Shown here: positions 14,109-22,140 of the stretch, one piece after another | Position numbering within the stretch: position 1 is the stretch's first letter | Layout: the number at the start of each line of letters is the position of its first letter | IMG/VR virus record: IMGVR_UViG_3300033145_000262 | Coordinates: 1-38,079 of that record | Reading direction: 5' to 3' (one strand) | Length of the DNA stretch: 38,079 nt | DNA from: a virus | Position numbers and translations under genes: made by a program | The notes under the pieces: generated by a model | What the model was told of the DNA's origin: nothing | Databases searched by the model: none | Seen by the model: only the letters and a program-made list of their open reading frames with translations

Positions 14109-14503
14109 CCTGTTTTAAACCTCTTTTTTATTAAAGGCACAAGATCATCCCTGATTGGAAGCTCAACCTTTTCTTTGACTGCATCCTTTAGATCCTTTTC
14201 TGTTGGATAGATCCTGGTAATATCCCTTGCTGTTTTAATGCCAACACCATTAATACTGATTAGTTTTTCCCAGTATTTTTTTTCCACTGCTTGGATTGTT
14301 TGTTTAGCATCCGATTGATCTTTTTTCTTCTCTGCTGTTTCTGTCTCTTCTTGATATAATAATGTAAATCCATATGCCTGTCCATGATCAATAGGGAGAT
14401 CAATCTCATCCTGATCCTTAACAGTGATCCAGGAAAAACCAAGAGGATCCTTAGATTTGACTTTGACATTTTCTGCCTTTCCTGTTTTGTTCTTAAAAAG
14501 CAT
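14093..14503 (-). CDS. Head-module protein with C-terminal helix-hairpin-helix
   Basis: 136 residues. The N-terminal ~55 residues are strand-rich (NVKVKSKDPLGFSWITVKD); a charged Glu/Lys linker follows; residues ~82-110 form a clear helix-hairpin-helix (LISINGVGIKTARDITRIYP), and the C-terminus is basic. HhH motifs bind DNA backbone non-specifically. Placed between capsid and connector genes, it may contact the packaged DNA end or the neck. The HhH is secure; the role is speculation. Confidence 0.65.
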   Translation of the reverse strand: MLFKNKTGKAENVKVKSKDPLGFSWITVKDQDEIDLPIDHGQAYGFTLLYQEETETAEKKKDQSDAKQTIQAVEKKYWEKLISINGVGIKTARDITRIYPTEKDLKDAVKEKVELPIRDDLVPLIKKRFKTGWLLK

Positions 14504-14514
14504 TTAGATCCCCT

Positions 14515-14889
14515 CTAATACTCCTCAACATTGATATACATTGTTACAACTTGTGTAGCTGTTCCAGAAGAAGCTACTAATTTGAGTCTTCCAATTACAA
14601 CAAATTCAGTTGGAATTTTTCTAGTTGCATCATATGTTAGATCTGTTCCTGCTTCATCTTCTTGATATATTCTAGGGTATCTTACTACATCAGTATTGGC
14701 AGCTCCTAGATTTAGAACTGTTTGAGCTATAGGTCCTTCTGATGTAAGAACAAGTGTTACATTAGCTGCAGGATAATCAATCTCTATTGATTTGATTTTC
14801 CCTCTGATAGGTTTGTTTGTGTAAGCTGTAAATCCACCGCCTGCTGCAATGGTTCCTGTTATTTTATATCTGCTTATAGTTCCTGGCAT
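14515..14889 (-). CDS. Structural beta protein (decoration/neck type)
   Basis: 124 residues from ATG 14889, preceded by GAGGT; a TTG six bases upstream is rejected. Entirely beta-rich: TAYTNKPIRGKIKSIEIDYP, then EFVVIGRLKLVASSG. This resembles small phage decoration or fibre-base proteins. First gene after the T-tract at 14936-14950. No exact family is recognised. Confidence 0.55.
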   Translation of the reverse strand: MPGTISRYKITGTIAAGGGFTAYTNKPIRGKIKSIEIDYPAANVTLVLTSEGPIAQTVLNLGAANTDVVRYPRIYQEDEAGTDLTYDATRKIPTEFVVIGRLKLVASSGTATQVVTMYINVEEY

Positions 14890-14935
14890 TTTCAACCTCG
14901 CATGTTTTGTTTGCTGTTAGTTGTTCCCATAAGGG

Positions 14936-14950
14936 AAAAAAAATAAAAAA
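14936..14950 (-). terminator. T-tract terminator after the capsid operon
   Basis: Minus strand reads TTTTTTATTTTTTTT (14950-14936) one base after the stop of the 27-residue ORF. A bare T-tract of this length is a typical archaeal RNA polymerase terminator. It separates the abundant capsid transcripts from the connector genes. Confidence 0.65.
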
Positions 14951-14951
14951 G

Positions 14952-15035
14952 TTATTCTGCCTTTTTCTTAGACTTCTTCTTGCCCATATTTCTCTCTGGG
15001 CCCATCCATAGTTTTTCTTGATCCATCTTAATCAT
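14952..15035 (-). CDS. 27-residue basic microprotein downstream of the beta-helix gene
   Basis: ATG 15035 is two bases after the upstream stop; TAA is at 14952. The peptide has LWMGPERNMG followed by a Lys-rich tail (KKKSKKKAE). It lies directly in front of the T-tract terminator. It may be a capsid-cementing or DNA-contact peptide, or a non-coding tail of the operon; no ribosome site stronger than AGAG is visible. Confidence 0.35.
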   Translation of the reverse strand: MIKMDQEKLWMGPERNMGKKKSKKKAE

Positions 15036-15037
15036 CT

Positions 15038-15970
15038 CTAACTATTCGGATCAACAATGACTGGTGCTGCACTGTCTCCATAGGTACCGTTATTCACTAG
15101 TCCTGCATCACTCTTATCTTGAGTAATTAATGTTGCACAGTTTGTCACATCATTGTTTACAACCATCAATGTTCCGTCAGTTGGCTCTGTAGCAGCAATC
15201 TTGATCCCAGTATCTCCTGAGTTGCTTCCAATAATCCTATTATCTGCAACTAATGTGTCAGGTCTGTTTCCTCCAGTCTGAACACAATTAATGCCGATAG
15301 CTGATGCATCAACCCAGATTGTATTACCTTTATACATACCTCTTGTTGCATTATGGTAAATACCACCTGTAGCCCATGATCTCATCAAGCAATTAATAAC
15401 AGTCAAGTCTGGCTGGTCTTGTGTATCATCACACTTGATAGCATAACCAGTATTGCCCCATCCATCTAATCTGCAATTTTCAATATGCAATTTATAGGAT
15501 GCTGTAGTTCCAGCTATTGCTATACCGTGACCATTTCCTCCTGCTGCACTTAATCCAACGCCAATAATAGTGACATTGTTTGCATCAACATCAAACAGGT
15601 TCATTGCTGCATCTGAATAAATCAAGCATTTATAATCATTGCATGATCTATTAGGTCCAATGATTGTCAAACCATGATGACTTGAGGTTATTGCCAAAGC
15701 AGCTGAAATCTCATAATCTCCTGGTGCAATATAGATTACATCATTCTCTCCTGCAGCAGTTAAAGCTTCTGCAATAGTAAGAAATGCTGCATCCCATGTA
15801 AGTCCATCTCCACTTACTGCAGGTGATGTTTTTCCAGAGTCCACATACCAAATTTGTGAATCTTTAATAACCTGGACTCCAATACCTGCTGCTCCTTGTG
15901 CAAAAGAAACAGGACCTAAAAACTTCTTAGATCCTGTTATTTTTCCACTTACTTCTCCAAAGTTAGACAT
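15038..15970 (-). CDS. Right-handed parallel beta-helix protein of the head module
   Basis: 310 residues. After an N-terminal tether (FGEVSGKITGSKKFLGPVSF) the sequence shows pectate-lyase-type beta-helix coils: FLTIAEALTAAGENDVIYI, then NNVTIIGVGLSAAGGNG, HIENCRLDGWGN, LTVINCLMRSW and VADNRIIGSNSGD. In tail fibres such folds bind or cut polysaccharides; here the gene sits immediately after the capsid and small decoration genes, suggesting a head spike or decoration. No catalytic residues can be assigned. Confidence 0.7.
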   Translation of the reverse strand: MSNFGEVSGKITGSKKFLGPVSFAQGAAGIGVQVIKDSQIWYVDSGKTSPAVSGDGLTWDAAFLTIAEALTAAGENDVIYIAPGDYEISAALAITSSHHGLTIIGPNRSCNDYKCLIYSDAAMNLFDVDANNVTIIGVGLSAAGGNGHGIAIAGTTASYKLHIENCRLDGWGNTGYAIKCDDTQDQPDLTVINCLMRSWATGGIYHNATRGMYKGNTIWVDASAIGINCVQTGGNRPDTLVADNRIIGSNSGDTGIKIAATEPTDGTLMVVNNDVTNCATLITQDKSDAGLVNNGTYGDSAAPVIVDPNS

Positions 15971-15981
15971 TTTGTTTCACC

Positions 15982-16314
15982 TTAGATGGAGCTTGATGGA
16001 TTAGGTGTTGCAAATCCAACTATCTCATAGTATCTTTGTTTGTTATCTGTGCTTCCACCTACTGTTAATGTAAGTGTTCCACTAGACACAGCTGTTGTTG
16101 GTGCTTCTGCTGCCATTATAGAGTTTGCAGTTGTATGTATATATCCAGTTACAGACCTAAGACCTGTTGCTGATATTCCATACTTTGTCAAATCAACAGC
16201 AATAGTATCTCCATCATCAACTGTGTTAATAGTTCTGATGTTGATCCTACTTACATTGCCTGCTGTTTCAACTCCTACAATTTCATAATCAGTCCCTTCT
16301 ACTAATAATCCCAT
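15982..16314 (-). CDS. Small beta-rich capsid decoration-like protein
   Basis: 110 residues, all beta: LLVEGTDYEIVGVETAG, then INTVDDGDTIAVDLTKYG, and SGTLTLTVGGSTDNKQRYYE. It lies 11 bases downstream of the major capsid gene, the usual place for a decoration (head-fibre or cement) protein. GAGG precedes the start. The G-x-DYxV pattern recurs in the proteins at 11319 and 24084. Confidence 0.6.
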   Translation of the reverse strand: MGLLVEGTDYEIVGVETAGNVSRINIRTINTVDDGDTIAVDLTKYGISATGLRSVTGYIHTTANSIMAAEAPTTAVSSGTLTLTVGGSTDNKQRYYEIVGFATPNPSSSI

Positions 16315-16324
16315 TTTGAGCCTC

Positions 16325-17536
16325 CTAAGCTATATTATCTAAAAACGCATTGAAAGGTGGTGATCGCACTAACAGGCATTCATAGATTTTTAGCATAAAC
16401 TTCATGCTATCATTTGTCTTTGCTAGATCTTCATATGTCATGTCTTGAAGGACACGCATCTCTATGAAATCAGTATCAAGGAACCAAAGCTGTTTAGCTC
16501 CTGATGTGTTGCTCAAGAACATACTTGGCAAGCATGGAATTGCTCCAACCATAGTCTGCAATACAAGCTGTGGTGGCACACCAAATGGTAACTCTGCTCC
16601 AGCAACTAGCTGATCAGGGCTATATCTGAATGTGTCAATCATGATCTTTCTTAGATCAGTGATTACTTTTGATGATCCTACAGCAAGTTTTGGCCTGCCT
16701 CCATCATCATATGCCATCCTCACAGTATCCTCAACATCATCCCATACCATAGCAGCTCCATCTAAATCGTTCTGATTTGTTGTAGACTGCTGTTGTATGA
16801 TCCCATTGAACTGTGTTGCATCAGTTGATACATTTCCGTTCCATATCAAGTTTTCCTCAAGCTCTTTCATAGCTCTTGATTTTGTTAGAACTTCTTTCTG
16901 TTTTGCACTAGGTGCTCCTGCAGGTGAAAAAACAGATCCTCCTACCATGCCTGCTCCTGATGGGTTAAAACCCTCAAGGATATATGATGGCATTGCAGCC
17001 TGCATTGGGCCTAAAATTCTACCAACAGAATATAGGTACTTTATGTTTTGTGTTTGCCTATCTTCTGTATCATCATTCTCTGGCAATGGTGCATCAGGGT
17101 TAGCTGTGTATCCACTACCTTTTGCAGTGATTATGTTATAATCAGCTGTTGTCCCCTGGTTGGTGACTCTTGGGATCATCTCAACCATTGGAGTGTACTT
17201 TCTGGATTGATCAACAATTCTTGGATCAACATACACTGGAACTAGTGCAAATCCTGCTGTACCTGCTCCGCCTGACTCTGGGCCTAAAGCTTTCTGATGG
17301 ATGCTTGTGATCCCTCTCTTTACAGCTTCATTAAATGTTGGCCTAAGATCCAAACCTTTTCCTTGAACTTCTTGCCATCCATCCATGTACACTGTTTTGT
17401 TTGGAACATGACCAAAAGAATGCTCATAATTTGAGTTAGCATTATATCCTTTTCCAGACATTCTTGCCATCTCTTTGTCCATATCTCCTGTCTCAATGAT
17501 ATGGGTTTGTCCATTTATATTAGTTTCTTCTTTCAT
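16325..17536 (-). CDS. Major capsid protein, HK97 fold
   Basis: 403 residues. The N-terminal ~85 residues are charged and helical (delta-type scaffold, probably cleaved by the upstream protease). Then the HK97 pattern: YVDPRIVDQSRKYTPMVEMI, ADYNIITAKGSG (E-loop region), RAMKELEENLIWNGN, FNGIIQQQS, and a late A-domain with FLDTDFIEMRVLQDMTYEDL. Length, order after protease/scaffold, and these segments fit a T-number shell protein that assembles on the portal. Confidence 0.88.
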   Translation of the reverse strand: MKEETNINGQTHIIETGDMDKEMARMSGKGYNANSNYEHSFGHVPNKTVYMDGWQEVQGKGLDLRPTFNEAVKRGITSIHQKALGPESGGAGTAGFALVPVYVDPRIVDQSRKYTPMVEMIPRVTNQGTTADYNIITAKGSGYTANPDAPLPENDDTEDRQTQNIKYLYSVGRILGPMQAAMPSYILEGFNPSGAGMVGGSVFSPAGAPSAKQKEVLTKSRAMKELEENLIWNGNVSTDATQFNGIIQQQSTTNQNDLDGAAMVWDDVEDTVRMAYDDGGRPKLAVGSSKVITDLRKIMIDTFRYSPDQLVAGAELPFGVPPQLVLQTMVGAIPCLPSMFLSNTSGAKQLWFLDTDFIEMRVLQDMTYEDLAKTNDSMKFMLKIYECLLVRSPPFNAFLDNIA

Positions 17537-17549
17537 TTGGGCACCTCAT

Positions 17550-18101
17550 TTATACAAAATCCAATGATCCTGTTGCAGGACTAGATTTTATCTCTGTTTG
17601 TGCAGCTTTCACTGCTGGGTTTGCTGGGCCTGTTCCTGTAGGAATTACCTTAGCAAGCACTTTCTCAATATTCTCAACAGACTTAGTTAGCACATCTAAC
17701 TGACTCTTGAATTGAATAATTGATTTTGCCTCTGTATCTGGAGTTGCTGCTGGAGCATCTCCTGATCCGTCTCCAGTTGGAGCTGGAGTTTCTTTGCCAT
17801 CTTCTGGCTTACTCTCTCCTGGCTTTTCTGCAGGATCTACAGCTTTTGCAGGTTCTGCAGGTGTTGCAGGAGTTTCTTTATTTTCTTCTGTCATATTACC
17901 ACCTGTTTTGTTTTTTGATTTTCCCATCATTGGGCTATCCTCTGTAGGATTATGAACTTCTGATATTCTTTCTTTTACTTCCCATATACTATCCCAGATA
18001 CGGCTTATCTCTTTTTCTATTTCTGGATGATTATGTTCCCCTATTGGATTATCTGCCGGGTGTGCATGAGCTCCATCCTTATCATATGATTTCTTTTGCA
18101 T
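17550..18101 (-). CDS. Nested in-frame scaffold protein (alternative start)
   Basis: Inside the protease gene, ATG 18101 (residue 204) is preceded at eight bases by AGGAGG (18110-18115), the best ribosome site of the gene; it would give a 183-residue scaffold without protease. A second in-frame ATG at 17894 follows GGTGG by four bases (114 residues). Lambda makes Nu3 scaffold from gene C in the same way. The parental start has no clear ribosome site, so the nested product could be abundant. Confidence 0.6.
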   Translation of the reverse strand: MQKKSYDKDGAHAHPADNPIGEHNHPEIEKEISRIWDSIWEVKERISEVHNPTEDSPMMGKSKNKTGGNMTEENKETPATPAEPAKAVDPAEKPGESKPEDGKETPAPTGDGSGDAPAATPDTEAKSIIQFKSQLDVLTKSVENIEKVLAKVIPTGTGPANPAVKAAQTEIKSSPATGSLDFV

Positions 18102-18710
18102 ATTTCCATCCTCCTGATTTTTTAAGTAATCAAGGCTCTTGGCCATAACACTTGTCATTGATGCAGCTGGATTTATTGGATTGCCTGTCAGAGCAATATT
18201 AATCACATTGACCTTATCCAAGATCCTTGCAACAACACCATTGATTGATTTTGATGCTGTTTTAACCGGAACATAAGCAATAGAGAATGCATCAAGAAAT
18301 CCTCCTTTTATCTCTGCCCATATTTCTGAGAATGATTTTGTGATATTACCTTTTGCATCAAATTGTTTCCAGTTCTCATTGAGTTCAAATTCAACATAAT
18401 TGCCTTTTGCATCAATACCTTTGCTGATCTGTTTGCCTAGTGGTGATTTTGTCAATGCAAGTTTTTTATCAAGATCTGACTTTCCTTTGATAGTCTCATG
18501 GTCATAATCAAGCTTTAGAACTCTGCCTCCCATCTGACTATCAATATCTTTCATGCATCCTTTTGTTAGAATATCATTGACAAGATCCAGATCACCTGAG
18601 GTCACATATCCTTTTACAGAATATTTCTTTTTCTTTGCCTTTTGATCAAAGTATGATTTAGCCTCAATCTTATCTGAATAGAATACAAATGGTTTATTGG
18701 GTGGTGCCAT
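17550..18710 (-). CDS. Prohead maturation protease fused to scaffold
   Basis: 386 residues. Residues 1-195 are a U35/S78-type prohead protease: VKGYVTSGDLDLVNDIL, His71 in DYDHE, Ser143 in DAFSIAYVP, then VINIALTGNPINP. A His-rich stretch (HAHPADNPIGEHNH, ~215-228) links to a helical and Pro/Glu/Ala-rich scaffold (~230-386), with a predicted coiled coil near 331-355. The protease should cut the scaffold and the capsid N-terminus during maturation. Preceded by promoter 18731-18752 with almost no leader. Confidence 0.85.
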   Translation of the reverse strand: MAPPNKPFVFYSDKIEAKSYFDQKAKKKKYSVKGYVTSGDLDLVNDILTKGCMKDIDSQMGGRVLKLDYDHETIKGKSDLDKKLALTKSPLGKQISKGIDAKGNYVEFELNENWKQFDAKGNITKSFSEIWAEIKGGFLDAFSIAYVPVKTASKSINGVVARILDKVNVINIALTGNPINPAASMTSVMAKSLDYLKNQEDGNMQKKSYDKDGAHAHPADNPIGEHNHPEIEKEISRIWDSIWEVKERISEVHNPTEDSPMMGKSKNKTGGNMTEENKETPATPAEPAKAVDPAEKPGESKPEDGKETPAPTGDGSGDAPAATPDTEAKSIIQFKSQLDVLTKSVENIEKVLAKVIPTGTGPANPAVKAAQTEIKSSPATGSLDFV

Positions 18711-18730
18711 AATATAAGATAACTCAGGAT

Positions 18731-18752
18731 TATTTATATAGTTTGTTAAGCT
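18731..18752 (-). promoter_or_regulatory. Shared late-type promoter, copy B (protease/capsid operon)
   Basis: Minus strand AGCTTAACAAAC then TATATAAA (18740-18733). It begins four bases after the stop of the gene at 18757. The TATA box lies 30 bases before ATG 18710, so the message has at most a few leader bases. Confidence 0.75.
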
Positions 18753-18756
18753 CTAA

Positions 18757-19071
18757 CTATAACGCATCAATGAGCTTTTTTAGCTTCTTATGGTCCAGAT
18801 CAGCTGAGATATTGTATTCTACAATGTTTTCCTTATCAAAAGGAGCATAGAGATCCAGATTGTGGGTGGCGATCTTAGAAATAGCTGCCTGGATCTCATA
18901 GCTCATTGTTTTCTGCTGAATAATAGGACTGTAAAACATTATAGTGAGATCTTTTTTGACCTCAATCTTTCTCTTTGGTCCCCATATCTCTAGATCACAT
19001 TCTGCACCATAGCCCCAGCTAGGTATTTTCTGGCATCTTGTTGCATATCCCCATATGGGTAGGTTTGTCAT
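18757..19071 (-). CDS. Unknown protein isolated between terminator and promoter
   Basis: 104 residues from ATG 19071; a TTG start at 19104 lies inside the upstream hairpin and is rejected. The N-terminus repeats Trp-Gly motifs (IWGYATRCQKIPSWGYGAE, then LEIWGPKRKIEV); the C-terminal half is helical and charged. No family is recognised. No ribosome site is visible, and the gene starts 13 bases after a terminator-like hairpin, so expression may depend on read-through. Confidence 0.5.
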   Translation of the reverse strand: MTNLPIWGYATRCQKIPSWGYGAECDLEIWGPKRKIEVKKDLTIMFYSPIIQQKTMSYEIQAAISKIATHNLDLYAPFDKENIVEYNISADLDHKKLKKLIDAL

Positions 19072-19076
19072 TTTGA

Positions 19077-19112
19077 GTATAAAAGTGGCCTGCAATGAAG
19101 ACAACAGGCCAC
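19077..19112 (-). terminator. Terminator/attenuator hairpin with alternative pairing
   Basis: Minus strand GTGGCCTG (19112-19105) and CAGGCCAC (19092-19085) form an 8-bp stem with a 12-base loop, followed by TTTTATAC. Just upstream, CACCTC (19133-19128) can pair with GAGGTG (19115-19110), which overlaps the stem; the two structures exclude each other, as in an attenuator. It ends the portal-fibre operon. Confidence 0.6.
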
Positions 19113-19134
19113 CTCACAAGTTTTTAAGAGGTGA

Positions 19135-19542
19135 TTATGGTATTCTTTGATACACTTCTTTGCTTGATGGCGCTCCTCTTCTGTCTTTCAAGTCCCAAGT
19201 GTATAATACAGTTGTCCCATCATCATCATAGATAGTCATTATATTTTTATTAATGATCATCTTATTCTTTAGGATCTTCAATGCATTGTCTGCATTGACT
19301 CCTTGATTAGATCCAAACACATATCTATCTGATCCTGTGAGTGTCACACTATCTGCCCTTATTGCATAATCTTCTGAGCTGTCATATGCTGCAAAATTAT
19401 AAAAGTAAAATCCTCCTGCAGTTTCTGTCATAGCAGCTGCATTAATAACTAGTGTTCCATCTAATTTCCATATATTTATTTTTGGACTCAGTCCTGTCTT
19501 TGGTGTTCCTTTCTCTGTGAAAAAGGCTATAATGTTTGTCAT
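19135..19542 (-). CDS. Structural beta-sandwich protein (fibre/accessory)
   Basis: 135 residues. The beginning (GLSPKINIWKLDGTLVINAA, then TETAGGFYFYNFAAYD) is a recurrent phage structural-protein fold, and AIRADSVTLTGSDRYVF follows. The C-terminal 45 residues contain ADNALKILKNKMIINK and a short beta hairpin with DDDGTTVLYTWDLKDRRG, a pattern common in minor virion proteins of phages. Last gene of the portal operon. Function is not known. Confidence 0.6.
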   Translation of the reverse strand: MTNIIAFFTEKGTPKTGLSPKINIWKLDGTLVINAAAMTETAGGFYFYNFAAYDSSEDYAIRADSVTLTGSDRYVFGSNQGVNADNALKILKNKMIINKNIMTIYDDDGTTVLYTWDLKDRRGAPSSKEVYQRIP

Positions 19543-19554
19543 AATATCTCCTCC

Positions 19555-22140
19555 TTAGTATAGTTTGATTGTTCCATTCTCATACAACTTAGTTGTACCA
19601 TTCTCATATAAATAAATTACTCCATGCTCATATGGAAACACTCCTATATTCACTGTTGCATTTGTTCCGAACTTGAAGCCATCAAATGGTCTGATTGTCA
19701 TATTTGTAGTGCCTAACTTTACAACTATAGATCCATTGATCTCAATGGTTCCGATCTTAGATCCTGATGCATTCACATCATAAGTTATAAAGTTCTGAGA
19801 GTCTTGTGGTGTAAAATTAACGGATATTGTCCTCCTAAATGTAGTATTGTCTGTTATATTTATCTGGCCACAATCTCCAGGTGTTGGTGTGAGACTTTCT
19901 TCATAGAAATTGCCTAATCCATTTACGCAGAAACTATTGGCTATTCCTGCATCAGACACTCCTCCAAAATAAAAGTTGTTCAGCATAACATCATTTGATG
20001 CAGAGTCAGATGTTAAAGTCAATGATTGTATAATGCCTATTCCTTTAGTATGATTATGGAATGTATTGCCTGAGATATTATTGTCCTCTCCTATTATATT
20101 GATTGGTGAACTGAGTTGTATATTTTCAATTGAGAACCTTATATATGGTGGATCTTGGAACCCTTGAATGATACCATCACAATCCCCTAATCCTCCTACT
20201 GAATAATTTGCAGCTCCATTGCCTGTAAGATGTATTGGTTCACTACTGCATGACTTTGAGCCACCATTCAATGCTATGACTGTTGCACAATCAAAAGGTA
20301 ATGCTGTATCAATCTCTGATGTGAAATCTCCCAATGCTGCAATACTGCCTACGCAAAGATAGAAATCATTGGATCCTGTTGGTGTTACTACAGTCTGATC
20401 ATTTGCTGTAACTGCATCACCAACTCCTCCTGCAAATGTCACATAAACAAAAGTATCATTATGCATTGTTCCACTATCATTTATCGGAAAATATCCTGTC
20501 TTATACAGAATAGATTGAGTTGAATTTCCTGTAAAATTAAATATATTGTTTGCTATGATGCTATTGCTTAGATTGTTCTCATCAATGACTCCTCCTTGTG
20601 TAGCATTGAAGAAATAATTATCTGTTATATTCACTATTTTATGCTCTGTTCTTATTCCTTTCAGGACTTGTTGTATTGTGCAATTATCTATACTCTGATC
20701 TCCTTTTACATCTCCTTGAAAGAATATGCCATCATTGGCTGCATTGCCTGTCATTGTACAGAATGATAGACTTACATTCATTGACTCATCATCTATCTCA
20801 AATAACTCAACATTGCTGCTCTCATTCTGGCTCATAGTAAAATTGGAAAAATTAATATATTCGCAAGCATCACAAAGAAAAACAGAGCCTTGTGTTGATA
20901 CTGAATTCTCATGTATAAAATCTTTAAAATACCATTGATCAGTTGAGATTGTATTTCTACGATTAAAAGACACTCTCCCTGAGTAATTCCAACCACCACC
21001 TGTAAAGTTTATCTGATAATAATTTCCACTGCCTCCAAAGTTTGCTCCGTTTGTATTGTTGAAAAACACATCCACAAAAGAGAGATTTCCATTAGCTCCT
21101 GTATTCAATCCATTCCCTGCAAAATCCTTGAAGCTTCCATCTCTCACAGTTATATTATTCTTTACAGACTGTATCTGCAGGCCAGTATCTGATCCTGAGA
21201 AATCACCCCTTATTATTGATCCATTAAAATTAAATATCACATTGTCTGTATTGATCAAGATAGCAGAACCATTGACATCATACTCATCTCTTGCAGTTAT
21301 ATTTACATCTGTCAAGTTCACTATAATAAATGGTTGTTGAGTTGCACTACCTGTCTGTGCTGATCTAAAACTTATCTGTTCAGTTGTAGCTCTCTGCCCA
21401 TCTCTTCTATAAGTCATTCTAAAACCATCATTCTCTCTACTTCCATTGAACCATTCTGTGATCCATGAATTTGGCACAGTCCAATTATAATATTTATTAA
21501 CTGTTGCAGAGTTCGTAAAGTTTCTCTCTGGATCTCCATCACTCCATGCAATATAATCTGTTCCTGAAACATTGCATCCTTTTTGTGGCTCTCCAGCCCA
21601 ATCAACATTAGTGCTTGCATTATTCCATGTAACTAATATCTCAACCCAATGATTATTTATAATTCTCTCAAGTATCACAGACATATTCCCTGTAAGAAAT
21701 ATACTCTCACTTACTAAATAAGCATGAAATCTTGTGCTTGTCACAGTTCCATTCAGAACTGGATTATTTATTGTACTATTCTTGTATCTTATAACTTCTC
21801 TTCTTGTTTCATTAGAACTGAAAGCATGGCCAACACTTATATCATGACCTCCTCCTCCAAAATTCTGATCTTGTCTGCCATCAATCAATATAGCATCCTC
21901 TGTTTTTGTCTCTCCAATGATTGTAAGATCAGTGATATTTATTCCAACACAGTCCACATTCTCATAGATCCCTGTGGCATTCCCTACACATCTATCTGTG
22001 CTGTTCTCTATCCATATAAGGCATGCAGCAAGACAACCATCAAAGTTATCATTGATGGAATAATCAAAAGCTGATACAGAACTAGCCAATACTAACAACA
22101 AAAGTCCTATTATTGAGATATATAGTCCTATTTTTTTCAT
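19555..22140 (-). CDS. Secreted, heavily glycosylatable DNRLRE/beta-helix surface protein
   Basis: 861 residues. A clear Sec signal (KKIGLYISIIGLLLLVLASS, cut likely after AFA-type VSA) is followed by ~75-285, a DNRLRE/CBM96-like domain (DGRQDQNFGGGG, WVEILVTWNNAST, WITEWFNGSRENDGF), then parallel beta-helix repeats to ~780 and three short YENGT repeats at the end. There are over 40 N-x-S/T sequons. Such proteins are common on DPANN-type cell surfaces. In this operon it may be a virus-encoded host-surface protein or an exported adhesin. Folds are fairly sure; the role is open. Confidence 0.7.
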   Translation of the reverse strand: MKKIGLYISIIGLLLLVLASSVSAFDYSINDNFDGCLAACLIWIENSTDRCVGNATGIYENVDCVGINITDLTIIGETKTEDAILIDGRQDQNFGGGGHDISVGHAFSSNETRREVIRYKNSTINNPVLNGTVTSTRFHAYLVSESIFLTGNMSVILERIINNHWVEILVTWNNASTNVDWAGEPQKGCNVSGTDYIAWSDGDPERNFTNSATVNKYYNWTVPNSWITEWFNGSRENDGFRMTYRRDGQRATTEQISFRSAQTGSATQQPFIIVNLTDVNITARDEYDVNGSAILINTDNVIFNFNGSIIRGDFSGSDTGLQIQSVKNNITVRDGSFKDFAGNGLNTGANGNLSFVDVFFNNTNGANFGGSGNYYQINFTGGGWNYSGRVSFNRRNTISTDQWYFKDFIHENSVSTQGSVFLCDACEYINFSNFTMSQNESSNVELFEIDDESMNVSLSFCTMTGNAANDGIFFQGDVKGDQSIDNCTIQQVLKGIRTEHKIVNITDNYFFNATQGGVIDENNLSNSIIANNIFNFTGNSTQSILYKTGYFPINDSGTMHNDTFVYVTFAGGVGDAVTANDQTVVTPTGSNDFYLCVGSIAALGDFTSEIDTALPFDCATVIALNGGSKSCSSEPIHLTGNGAANYSVGGLGDCDGIIQGFQDPPYIRFSIENIQLSSPINIIGEDNNISGNTFHNHTKGIGIIQSLTLTSDSASNDVMLNNFYFGGVSDAGIANSFCVNGLGNFYEESLTPTPGDCGQINITDNTTFRRTISVNFTPQDSQNFITYDVNASGSKIGTIEINGSIVVKLGTTNMTIRPFDGFKFGTNATVNIGVFPYEHGVIYLYENGTTKLYENGTIKLY

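Noticed and set aside
14260-14469. 69-codon frame inside the HhH protein gene
   Set aside because: Lys/Arg-rich shadow of the HhH gene in another frame; no ribosome site.
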